Source: Aureococcus anophagefferens (taxonomy: Eukaryota; Sar; Pelagophyceae; Pelagomonadales; Pelagomonadaceae). Taken from it: a stretch of 64,000 nt of DNA. Positions 45,993-54,100 of this stretch are shown here, piece after piece. Both the position numbers and the translations under genes were made by a program. The DNA lies in contig NW_008705566.1 of NCBI RefSeq assembly GCF_000186865.1, forward strand, positions 2,597,699-2,661,698. Reading direction: 5' to 3'. Under the pieces are notes generated by a model that did no database searches, was not told where the DNA came from, and saw nothing but the letters and a program-made list of their open reading frames with translations. The stretch's first letter is position 1; every line of letters begins with the position of its first letter.

Positions 45993-46896
45993 ATGAGCAC
46001 CACGAGGCCGCGTCTGGGACAAATGGACAAGCACCTGCGCGAGACGATGTGTCTTCAGTCACTCTGGCGCACGCAGGACGCCGCGGTCGGCGTCGTCAAA
46101 TTCTTGGATCTGCGCCACATCGCCAAGGTCGAGGTGCTCTCGCGGTCCTTCGCTGCGAATCACATGCGGCTTCTTAGTGGTCTAGCGCCTACGAGCGTGA
46201 TCAAAAAATTGATCATGTGCGGCCTTCGCCAGAGGGGCCGAGATCTCTCGCTCTTCCGCGAGCGATGGGACGACGGTCTCGCGGGCTGGACCACCTACGC
46301 TCGACCCGGTCCGCTCGTGGAATTCAAAGTGACGGTGGAACGCGAACCGGAGAACCACCTGCTCATGGCGTCGAACTCTTACAACGCGTCCGGATGTGGA
46401 TTGATTAAAAGTGTATGGGGCGAGCGTAATCACGTGAGCCTTTTGACGTTCCGCTGCCGCTACGAAGCTGGCCACCCGTACGGCGGCGGCGATTTCGAGT
46501 TGCTCTCGAAGAACGGCAATCAGATATGCAAAACCTACTTCAGACCGGTTGGTAACAGCACAACCCAAAAGGAATTGGTCTGGGAGCCCGGAATAATAGG
46601 TGGTGCCGAGGTGATCTGTGAAGATGCCCAGCCTGGTCGATGGTACCACATCGAAGCCGATTTTATCTTCAATCCCGGAGCGAGGGAGGCAACAAACGCC
46701 ATGATCAGGGTCGACGGCGACAAAGCTACACTTGCTGAATATCGCCCGTACCCATTCAAGTCCGTCGTCATCTCCAACTATAGCGCGTTCACGCCGGAGC
46801 CGCTTCGCCGGCATCGGTGTCAGGTATGATCGAGAGCCGATCAGCCCCAACTTTCTTCCCGACGTTCCCCCCGACAGCGATAGCGACGAGGACTAA
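45993..46896 (+). CDS. F-box-like protein with LamG-type C-terminus, one frame break
   Basis: Starts at ATG 45993. An F-box-like segment (VKFLDLRHIAKVEVLSRSFA) lies at about residues 35-55 and the remainder is a beta-sandwich typical of LamG/concanavalin folds (CGLIKSVWGERNHVSLLTFR; GRWYHIEADFIFNPGAREAT). Frame 1 ends at 46829 with a basic nonsense-like tail. Near 46800 another frame continues naturally as FAGIGVRYDREPISPNFLPD and an acidic end before TAA 46894. A one-base indel, or a 25-bp GC-AG intron (46799-46823), could explain it. GC is clearly lower than in neighbours, hinting at different origin or relaxed selection. It is co-directional with the SGNH gene. Confidence 0.55.
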
Positions 46897-46908
46897 AAAA
46901 AACCTAAT

Positions 46909-48864
46909 TTACGGGAGCCGCGGGCTCGTCTGGCTCTGCTGGAACCGGGGCTCGCGCGCGGACGGCCGCCGCCGGTCGGCGGTGCGCGCGCGGTGGAAGT
47001 CGCGCACGGACGCCGCGCCCCGCTCGAGCTCGGCGATGGCCTTGGCGTCCTCGGCCGCGCGCTGCCGCGCCTTGCGCTCGTCGGCGGCGGCGTCGCGCGG
47101 CGGCTCGGCGTCGTCGAGGGCCTCCTTGAGGAAGGACGCGAGGCGCTCGACCTCGCGCGACGGCGGCGGCTTCGGCGCCGCGGGCGCGGGCGCCGGGCGC
47201 GGCGCGGGCGGCTTCGGCTTGCTCGACGACGCGCGGCGCTTGAGCTGGCGCTGGCGCCACGCGGCCTGGAGCGACGCGGCCTCGGCGTCGTCGCCGAGGT
47301 CCTCGACGACGACGACGCCGCGCGGCGGCGCCGCCGCCTTGGCCTCGACGGCGGCGACGGTCTCGTCCGGCGGCGCGGGCGCGACGCGCGCGGAGCCCGA
47401 CTTGCCCAGCGGCGGCGTTTCGTCGTCGTCGAAGGCCGCGAGGACGTCGGAAGACGACGGCCGGTCGTCGGGGTCGCGGCGCAGGATGCGCTCGAAGACG
47501 CGCGGGAACAGGCCCGGGAGCCCGCGCGCCGCCGCGGCCTCGCGGAACTGGGCGACGATCGTGTCGTCGTCGTGGGCCATGGCGTTCAGGGGGCGGCCCG
47601 CGACGGTCTCGAAGAAGACGCAGCCGAGGCTCCAGACGTCGGCCTTGAGCGTGTAGGGCTGGTTCGACAGGATCTCCGGCGCGAGGAAGGCCGGCGTGCC
47701 GCACTGCGTGAGCATGAGGCTCGACGTGGAATTGAGCTCCTTGGAGATGCCCAGGTCGCCGACGACGGCCGCCGCGGCGCCGTCGTCGACGCTCGTGAGG
47801 AAGATGTTCTCCGTCTTGACGTCGCGGTGCGCGACCCGCAATTTGTGGATCGCCGCGAGGCCCGCCGTCGCGTCGCGCCACCAGCGCTCGAGGCGCGCGG
47901 CGGCCGGCGGCGGCCGCCGCTTCAGGCGCTCGGACAGCGCGCCGCCCTCGCACAGGTCCGTCAGCGCCCAGAGGATCAGGGGCTCGGCGACCGTCGCGTA
48001 CTGGCGCAGCCGCACGCAGTGCGGGCTCGACACCTGCGTGAGGCGCACCATCTCCTGCTGGGCTTCCGAGACGTCCGTGCACGCGCGCACGCCGAGCATG
48101 CGCCGCGCGTCGTCGTCGCAGCCCAGGAGCTTGCAGGCGACCGTGCTGTCGTTGTGGAGCGACCGCACGGCGCAGACGTTGCCGTAGGTGCCCGCGCCGA
48201 CGTGGCGCACCCAGGCCCAGTCCTGGAGCGGGCTCACGACGGACGCCGTCAGGTCGCGGTAGAGCACGCGGTAAAAGTCGAAGCCGCCGTGGCGGATGAG
48301 CTTGGCCACGGCCATGCGGTAGACGCCCAGGGGCGCGCCCACGCGCCTCTGGAAGACGGACAGGGGCACGGCGAGCGCCTCGACGGCGCCGCGGGGCCGG
48401 TCGAGCGCCGCGGCGACGCGCGCGTCGACGCCGCGCGATTCGCACCACGCGGCGATCTCCTCGGAGCCCTTCAGCGCCCAGAGCGACCCGGCGACGGCCG
48501 CGGAGCCCAGGAAGCGCGCCACGGCCTCCTCGTTGACGGCGTCGTCGCGCGCGTCGCTCGACGGGCCCTCGCGCGGCGCCGACGCCTTGCCCGGCCCGTC
48601 GGCGGTGACCTCCGCGGGCGCGAGCAGCTTCCGGAAGTCCGCCGCGAGCCGCGTCGCGTGCAGCTTGCTCACGCCGATCTCGACGAACATGCCGTCGAGG
48701 TCCAGGCCCGGCGACACGAGCAGGTCCCCGTTGATGCCGTTCTCGACGATGGCCGGGCCGTAGCCCTCGTACTTGCCGCCGCAGCTCGCGACGGCCGACG
48801 CGACCTGCTCCGCCGTCCAGCGCTCCAGCGGCAGCGACGACGCCGTCGACGCAGCGGCGCCCAT
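46909..48864 (-). CDS. N-myristoylated SAM-domain protein kinase
   Basis: 651 aa. MGAAAST at the N-terminus is a myristoylation signal. Residues about 13-85 are a SAM domain (PLERWTAEQVASAVASCGGK; VEIGVSKLHATRLAADFRKL). A helical region follows, then a kinase domain at about 220-490: glycine loop VGAGTYGNV, catalytic Lys in STVACKLL, HRDVKTENIFL with catalytic Asp and Asn, DLG in place of DFG (VVGDLGISKELNS), GTPAFLAPEIL and DVWSLGCVFFETVAG. Closest to NEK-like Ser/Thr kinases. The C-terminal about 150 residues are Pro/Ala-rich and then helical. Probably a membrane-associated signalling kinase; substrates unknown. Convergent with the F-box/LamG gene (12 bp). Confidence 0.88.
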   Translation of the reverse strand: MGAAASTASSLPLERWTAEQVASAVASCGGKYEGYGPAIVENGINGDLLVSPGLDLDGMFVEIGVSKLHATRLAADFRKLLAPAEVTADGPGKASAPREGPSSDARDDAVNEEAVARFLGSAAVAGSLWALKGSEEIAAWCESRGVDARVAAALDRPRGAVEALAVPLSVFQRRVGAPLGVYRMAVAKLIRHGGFDFYRVLYRDLTASVVSPLQDWAWVRHVGAGTYGNVCAVRSLHNDSTVACKLLGCDDDARRMLGVRACTDVSEAQQEMVRLTQVSSPHCVRLRQYATVAEPLILWALTDLCEGGALSERLKRRPPPAAARLERWWRDATAGLAAIHKLRVAHRDVKTENIFLTSVDDGAAAAVVGDLGISKELNSTSSLMLTQCGTPAFLAPEILSNQPYTLKADVWSLGCVFFETVAGRPLNAMAHDDDTIVAQFREAAAARGLPGLFPRVFERILRRDPDDRPSSSDVLAAFDDDETPPLGKSGSARVAPAPPDETVAAVEAKAAAPPRGVVVVEDLGDDAEAASLQAAWRQRQLKRRASSSKPKPPAPRPAPAPAAPKPPPSREVERLASFLKEALDDAEPPRDAAADERKARQRAAEDAKAIAELERGAASVRDFHRARTADRRRPSAREPRFQQSQTSPRLP

Positions 48865-48981
48865 CTTCGTCGATGACTAGCACCTGCGCCGCGCGCGGCT
48901 GCCCATCATGTCGGCGCCCATCATGTCGGGCGCGACCCGCCGGCGCCGGACTGGCTCGAAGGGCAGCTTCGACGTCCACGG

Positions 48982-49116
48982 ATGCACCGTGACTGCACGT
49001 GCACCAGTCCGACATCGACCGTGACATCGACGAAGCTCTACCTGCCCCTCGCGCACACCGACCTCGCCTTCTTCCGCGAGACCCTCGACGCGACCGTCCT
49101 GGAGGTGCCGCTCTAA
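48982..49116 (+). CDS. Possible short ORF or terminal exon (44 codons)
   Basis: A short frame from ATG 48982 to TAA 49114-49116 ends with a natural-looking peptide TKLYLPLAHTDLAFFRETLD and VLEVPL. The first about 18 codons are Thr/Ser/Cys-rich. It lies between two minus-strand genes in the position where the alternating pattern would place a plus-strand gene, and its stop overlaps the next gene's stop (49113-49115). It could be a tiny gene or the last exon of a gene whose earlier exon starts near 48908. No family recognised. Confidence 0.3.
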   Translation: MHRDCTCTSPTSTVTSTKLYLPLAHTDLAFFRETLDATVLEVPL

Positions 49117-50138
49117 AATGCATACGTATCGTCGATCCATCGGACGATCCGGTCGCTGAGGCCGCCGTCGCGGTCCCAGCTCTCGTGGGCCATGATGACG
49201 TCGTCGCCCGCGGCGTCGCACGCGCACCAGCCGCTGCAGGCGTCCAGCGCCTCCTCGTCGTCGTCCGAGACGTCGAGGCCGTACCAGTCGGCGACGGACT
49301 CGAGGTCCTCGTCCGCGTCGCCGGGCGCGACGACGAGGACCTCGTAGGAGTCGTCGAAGTCGTACTCGAGGGCGCAGGACCCGCTCGCGAGGTCCTCGAG
49401 GAGGCGCGCCGCGTCGAGGCTGTCGTCGTCCGCCGTCGCTTCCGAAAGCAGCCGCGCCGCGTAGGCCTCCGGCGCCGGAGGGCAGGGCTCGACGAGGACG
49501 AGGCCGGAGACCCGATTCGTCTCGGCGAAGCGCTGCGCGACGAAGGCGCCGAGGCCGTGGGCCACGACGAGGGGCGGCACGTGCCACGGCCCGGCGTCCT
49601 CCGTGTCGTCGCGCTCGCCGTCCGCGCTCAGCTGCTCGACGGCCCGGAGCTCCTCGTCGAGCGCTCCGAACGACGACGCGCGCGACGTCACCGCCGCGCG
49701 CGAGGCGAAGCCGAGCTTTGCGAGCCGCGCCTGCGTGCTCGCCCACAGCCCGTCGCGGTGGCCGCCGTGGAGGAAGAGCACGGGCACCGTCCGCCGGTAC
49801 TCGCTCGTCCGCCCGAACGCGTCGACCTCGCCCGACGTCGTCGCCGCCGCCTCCACCGCGTCGATCCAGCCGCCGGCCTCCCGCGCGAGCGGCCTCAGGA
49901 CCTCGAACGCGTCGCGCGACGCCGCGAACGCCGCCGCGTCGCCGCCCTCCCTGTCCGGGTGCTGCGCCAAGGCGACGCCCTCGAAGGTCCGCCGCAGGTC
50001 GCCCGACGACGTCCCGCGGTCCACGCCCAGCAATCGTCGCGCCGCTTCCACGCGTTCACCGGGCGCCAGAGCGCCGGTCGACGAGAATCGTGCCATCAGA
50101 GCGGCGAACCGCCGGCGTGAGTAGCCCGCAGCCAGCAT
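49113..50138 (-). CDS. J-domain / alpha-beta hydrolase-like fusion, nucleophile missing
   Basis: 341 aa from ATG 50138. A basic leader AAGYSRRRFAALMARFSSTG looks like a mitochondrial presequence. Residues about 28-85 are a J-domain: ERVEAARRLLGVDRGTSSGD, with the HPD tripeptide in ALAQHPDREGGDAAAF. From about 115 an alpha/beta hydrolase fold begins (TVPVLFLHGGHRDGLWASTQ). Its nucleophile elbow reads VVAHGLGAFVAQ, with Gly where GxSxG needs Ser, so it is probably non-catalytic. The strand after (VSGLVLVEPCPPAPEAY) is normal. The end is acidic. It may bind Hsp70 and a client or lipid. I know of no standard family with this layout. Confidence 0.7.
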   Translation of the reverse strand: MLAAGYSRRRFAALMARFSSTGALAPGERVEAARRLLGVDRGTSSGDLRRTFEGVALAQHPDREGGDAAAFAASRDAFEVLRPLAREAGGWIDAVEAAATTSGEVDAFGRTSEYRRTVPVLFLHGGHRDGLWASTQARLAKLGFASRAAVTSRASSFGALDEELRAVEQLSADGERDDTEDAGPWHVPPLVVAHGLGAFVAQRFAETNRVSGLVLVEPCPPAPEAYAARLLSEATADDDSLDAARLLEDLASGSCALEYDFDDSYEVLVVAPGDADEDLESVADWYGLDVSDDDEEALDACSGWCACDAAGDDVIMAHESWDRDGGLSDRIVRWIDDTYAF

Positions 50139-50297
50139 CGTCACCGATGCGCTCGACGGTGAGATGAAGTGTGAGATGGTAGTCACTCAAGTTGAGGTCC
50201 TGGAACCAAACTGAAGGGCAACGTTTGAGAACCGAGTTAAGCGCCGGTTTACCATATCCCGCCGGCGGGGTAAGCTAGCCCGTCGACGCACGAAACT

Positions 50298-52301
50298 TTA
50301 CGACGGCGCTGCCTTCTTCTTCGCGGCCCCGCGCGCGCGGAGGCGCGCCTTGGCCCGCTCGACGGCGTCGGGCGCGAGGTCCGCGGTGAGGACCTTCTCG
50401 TAGGCCGGGAAGTGGACGCTGCCCCAGCCCGTCGTCGCGTCCCAGCCGCCGCGCGCGGCGAAGCCCTCGTCGCAGCAGAACTCGTTTTCGGCGACGCACT
50501 TGTTGTTGCCCGACGTGACGTCGTTGGCGAAGGCGCCCGCGGACGCGTAGAGCGTCGGGTTGATGAAGCCCACGGGCGAAGCGCCCGCCTCCGACCGGAT
50601 CGCGTTGACGAGCGTCGTCATGCCCGCGACGGTCGGCGCGGAGCAGGACGTGCCCGAGACCGTGTAGAGCTCGCCGCCGATGACGACCTCGTAGCCGTAG
50701 CCCGCGAGCGCCAAATCCGGGTAGCCGCGGCCCGCCGCCGCGTAGCCCGGGTCCGGGTCCGTCGCGTTGAGGTAGGCCGCGTAGGTCGTCCCCGCGTAGG
50801 CCGGCGCCGCGTTGAACTCGCTGAAGCCGCCGCCGGACGTGATGACCGCGTCGTCGACGTCGCTCTCGCAGACGACCTCGCCGGCGTCGTCGTCGGCCCA
50901 GCTCGCCTTGTACGTCGCGCCGACGGCGACGACGTAGGGCGACGTCGCGGGGTAGCTCGGGTTGTAGGCGCACTCGCTCGCGTCGTCGATGCCGTTAGGC
51001 GCGCCGTCGTCGCCGCTGGACACGAAGACCGTCGCGCCGGCCAGGCCGAGCTTCATCACCGCGCGGTTGAACGCCTCCATGGCGTCGGGCGCGTTCTCGC
51101 GCTCGAAGGACCCGTAGCTGATCGAGTTGACGAGCGGCGTGTCCTCGGCGGCGTCGAGGTCGACGGCGTACTGCACGAAGACGTCGAGGACGGTCTCGTC
51201 GAGGTACCAGTAGACCGTCTCCGCGCCCGGCGCGAGCGCCGTGATGTACTGGACGTCCAGGTTCGCCTCCGAGCACGCGTCCGCGTCCGCCGCGCAGGCC
51301 TCGTCGCTCACGTGGGCGCCGACGTCCGACACGGCGCTCCTCCGCAGGTCGAACTCGGCCTCGAAGGCTTCGAGGTCGCCGGGCGAGTAGGTCTCGAGGT
51401 CCGTCTCGAAGACGGACTGGGTCGCGCCGGCGCCGTCGAGCGCCGTGTCGACGTCATAGTAATTTGCGAGGGTTTTGGGGGTGACGTCGTCGGCCTCGTC
51501 GAGCCGCCGCCGGGCGCCGACGCGCCGCGGCTTCGACCGGAGCACCGGCGGCAGCTCCGCGAGCCCGTGGACCGCGCGGACCTCGTCGAAGATGTCGTCG
51601 TGCACGGCGTAGCCGCCGTCGCAGCGGTCCACGGAGCGGTGGGGCGCGTCGAAGCGGTAGAGCTCGCAGCCGAAGGCCGCCTCGAAGACGAAGGCCGGCC
51701 CCGTCGCTCGGACGAACGCGTCGGACGCGCGCGCCGTCTCCGCCCCGAAGGAGCGCAGCCAGGCCTCCACCCTGTCGCCGTCGCCGACGACGAAGGCCGA
51801 TTTGCTCTCCTCCGGCGTCCAGAACTTGCGGAAGTCGGGCGACGTCGGCGACGAGACGGCTTCGAGCGCGGCCCGGAGGCCCGCGTCGTCGCTCTGGAGC
51901 TCGACGTAGATCGTGTGCGTGTCGCAGGCCTCCTTGCGCGCGCCCTTCTCGTAGTAGGCCAGCTTGACGGCGGCGCCGTCCTTGAAGGTCATCGCGCCGG
52001 CGCTGCCGGCCGTGAACCGCGCGGCGACGTCGAAGCGCGCGGCGCCGCCGCAGCCCTCGGGCGCGACGACGTCCATCTCCCTGGTCCGCAGGCCGTCGCG
52101 CGACCGCGCCGCCGACGACGCGACGGCCAGGAGCAACACGCAGGCGACGCCGGCGCCGATCCGGCGTGTCGCCCGGCCGCGGCGCGACGACCGCCGCAGC
52201 GCGGCCTCCAGGGCCGCGTCCTCGGGCGCGACACAGGCGTCGTAGCCGCTGCGCCGCGGCGCCTCCCAGGGCATCATGACCATGAGCGTCGCCGCGATCA
52301 T
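50298..52301 (-). CDS. Sedolisin-family (S53) serine carboxyl protease, TPP1-like
   Basis: 667 aa. A transmembrane or signal segment (IGAGVACVLLLAVASSAA) lies at about residues 48-65. The prodomain includes AALEAVSSPTSPDFRKFWTP, the usual pro-kumamolisin motif. The catalytic domain has the Glu-Asp pair in SEANLDVQYITALAPG, the oxyanion Asp in FVSSGDDGAPNG and the Ser in YTVSGTSCSAPTVAGM. The C-terminal calcium site has NDVTSGNNKC and GWDATTGWGS. All catalytic residues are present. Expected to be an acid-active tripeptidyl or endopeptidase in a vacuole or outside the cell, activated by removing the prodomain. Same strand as both flanking minus genes. Confidence 0.95.
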   Translation of the reverse strand: MIAATLMVMMPWEAPRRSGYDACVAPEDAALEAALRRSSRRGRATRRIGAGVACVLLLAVASSAARSRDGLRTREMDVVAPEGCGGAARFDVAARFTAGSAGAMTFKDGAAVKLAYYEKGARKEACDTHTIYVELQSDDAGLRAALEAVSSPTSPDFRKFWTPEESKSAFVVGDGDRVEAWLRSFGAETARASDAFVRATGPAFVFEAAFGCELYRFDAPHRSVDRCDGGYAVHDDIFDEVRAVHGLAELPPVLRSKPRRVGARRRLDEADDVTPKTLANYYDVDTALDGAGATQSVFETDLETYSPGDLEAFEAEFDLRRSAVSDVGAHVSDEACAADADACSEANLDVQYITALAPGAETVYWYLDETVLDVFVQYAVDLDAAEDTPLVNSISYGSFERENAPDAMEAFNRAVMKLGLAGATVFVSSGDDGAPNGIDDASECAYNPSYPATSPYVVAVGATYKASWADDDAGEVVCESDVDDAVITSGGGFSEFNAAPAYAGTTYAAYLNATDPDPGYAAAGRGYPDLALAGYGYEVVIGGELYTVSGTSCSAPTVAGMTTLVNAIRSEAGASPVGFINPTLYASAGAFANDVTSGNNKCVAENEFCCDEGFAARGGWDATTGWGSVHFPAYEKVLTADLAPDAVERAKARLRARGAAKKKAAPS

Positions 52302-52384
52302 GCAACTATGGCGCGCGGCATGCTCCGAAACTAAACTCTGGCAGCCCCTGACATGATTTTCTATTCTTCAACGACAGCACTTAC

Positions 52385-54034
52385 CTACTCAAGATCGACC
52401 CACAGCGGCACGACGGTGTCGGAGCGGTTGCGCACGACGCCGTCGACGTAGACCGCGAAGCCGGCAGCCTCGTCCCAGGTCGCGCTCAAGGTTCGGTTGT
52501 CGAGGAGGACGACGCCGTCGACGGCGAAGGGCCCGCGGGCCGGGTCGAGGAGCGGCCGGACCTCCGCGCGGCCGACGGCGCGCGGGTCGAGGCGGATGCC
52601 GAGGAGCCCCGCGAGCACATTGTCGTTGAACGTCGAGTGGAAGTAGTGTGGACGCCCATGTCCTTCTCCGTGTTGTTCGTCCAGTACATGCGCTCGCGGT
52701 TGTTCCAGTAGCCGAGGAACGGGTGGACGTTCTCGTAGACGTGGGGCACGCCCGTGTCGTTGACGGCCGTCGTGTTCACGTGCTGCTCCGCGTAGGCCGT
52801 CAACAGCGCCGCGTAGGACGCGGCCGTGAGCGACGCGGTGCCGCGGCCCGCGTGGAGCCGGTCCGCGAGGCCCTTGAGGAGCCGCGACGTCTCGTACGGC
52901 CACGACTCCTGGTTCCACGTGTCGCCGTGGGCCCAGGAGTAGTTGAAGCAGGGGTGGCGCCGCTCCGCCGTCGTGAGCCCGAAGGGCGCCGCGAAGCCCG
53001 CCTCGTCGAAGAGCTGCGCGAACATGGGCTCGTAGTCGCGGGTCTCGTCGACGAGGCCCTCGAAGGCGAAGGGCGCGTAGGCGAGCAGCTCGCGGACGTC
53101 CACGGGCTCGCCGGGGACGCGCACGGCCTCGAGGTCGCAGGGGTCCGCGGCGACGATCGGCGCGGCGTTCCGGAGCTCGAGGCGCGTCGGCGTCGGCTCG
53201 CGGGATCGGCGCGGCGGCGCGTCGCAGGGCAGCACGGCGAAGGACGCGATGTTCTCGTTCCAGAGCCGCTCGAGGGACGCGCGCGAAAAGTTTACGTAGG
53301 CCGCGAACTCGTCGACGAGCGCGTCGTTCCTCGGGTCGAGCGCGGCCATCGCGGCGACGGCGGCGGCGTCGCCGTAGAGCGCCGCGGCGATCGTCGGCCG
53401 GCAGCCCGCGCCGGAGATGGACACCTCCATGGCGTCGCGGTCGTCGTTCTGCCACCAGCAGCTGTAGTTGGCCTGGCGGTACCTGTCCGAGCGCGGTCGC
53501 GGACGCGGGGGAGGACGCGCGGGCGACGCGCTTTCCGACGTAGGTCTCGCGGTAGACGCGCGCGAGGTCGTCGCGGAGCGCGACGAGGACCGTCGCGTCG
53601 CCGTGGTGCGCGAGCGCGCGCCAGGTCGCGTAGCCGATCCAGTTCGTGTAGGACGCCGGGTTGCCCCCCGCGAACCACCAGCGGCTGTAGTTCGTCGCCA
53701 CGGTGGCGTCCGCGAGCCACGCGGTCTCCGCGATGTGGTGGCCCGCCGCCGCGGGGATCGTGTTGTGCGCGCCGGCCCAGGGCACCCGCGGCAGGAACTC
53801 GGTGATGACGCTCCCGCCGTCGATGGGCACGATGTGCTTTTTCACGACGCGCCATCTATAGTAGAACACGCGCTCGATGGCCGGGTGGCCCGGCAGGCGC
53901 ACGAAGGGCGCGTTCGCCGTCGCCCAGTCCAAATCCTCGCCGAGGTCCGCGGCCCAGTCCGTCGGGTCGAGGACGTAGAGAGCCGCCTCGGCGCGAAGCG
54001 CCATGGCCAGGCACAGCATTCTTCGGGCTGCCAT
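52385..54034 (-). CDS. Six-hairpin glycosidase (MGH1/GH63-like), one intron, one frame break
   Basis: Starts at ATG 54034 with a short signal peptide (AARRMLCLAMALRAEAAL). N-terminal features: YYRWRVVKKHIVPIDGGSVI and WAGAHNTIPAAAGHHI. The 49-bp GC-AG intron 53483-53531 joins VGK to YRQANYSCWWQNDDRDAMEV, followed by SISGAGCRPTIAAALYGDAA, typical of trehalase-like six-hairpin glycosidases such as mannosylglycerate hydrolase. Near 52646-52650 the frame breaks: ...EKDMGVH in one frame continues as YFHSTFNDNVLAGLLGIRLD in another. No intron fits, so a one-base error or a pseudogene. If intact, it hydrolyses a glycoside in the secretory route. Confidence 0.75.
   Translation of the reverse strand: MAARRMLCLAMALRAEAALYVLDPTDWAADLGEDLDWATANAPFVRLPGHPAIERVFYYRWRVVKKHIVPIDGGSVITEFLPRVPWAGAHNTIPAAAGHHIAETAWLADATVATNYSRWWFAGGNPASYTNWIGYATWRALAHHGDATVLVALRDDLARVYRETYVGKRVARASSPASATALGQVPPGQLQLLVAERRPRRHGGVHLRRGLPADDRRGALRRRRRRRRDGRARPEERRARRRVRGLRKLFARVPRAALEREHRVLRRAALRRAAAPIPRADADAPRAPERRADRRRGPLRPRGRARPRRARGRPRAARLRALRLRGPRRRDPRLRAHVRAALRRGGLRGALRAHDGGAAPPLLQLLLGPRRHVEPGVVAVRDVAAPQGPRGPAPRGPRHRVAHGRVLRGAVDGLRGAAREHDGRQRHGRAPRLRERPPVPRLLEQPRAHVLDEQHGEGHGRPHYFHSTFNDNVLAGLLGIRLDPRAVGRAEVRPLLDPARGPFAVDGVVLLDNRTLSATWDEAAGFAVYVDGVVRNRSDTVVPLWVDLE
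53483..53531 (-). other. 49-bp GC-AG intron in the six-hairpin glycosidase gene
   Basis: Donor AA|GCGCGTCGCC and acceptor CGGACAG|GTACCG on the minus strand. Removal restores the continuous family sequence VGK-YRQANYSCWW; without it the frame enters an Arg/Ser-rich nonsense stretch. Length 49 explains the frame change. Confidence 0.78.
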
Positions 54035-54100
54035 CGAGAAATCTCGGGTAAATATGGGTGAATCAGCCGACTTTGAAGTAAAGTTTACCTGTGGCAATCG

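Noticed and set aside
48877..49746. Minus-strand open frame overlapping the J-domain/hydrolase gene
   Set aside because: Low-complexity Arg/Gly/Ala-rich shadow in the wrong frame.
54035..54100. AATCAGCCGACTTTGAAGT resembles words in the ABCC introner
   Set aside because: Only two short words match, there are no TIRs or target duplications, and it lies in a 66-bp spacer with no room for an element.
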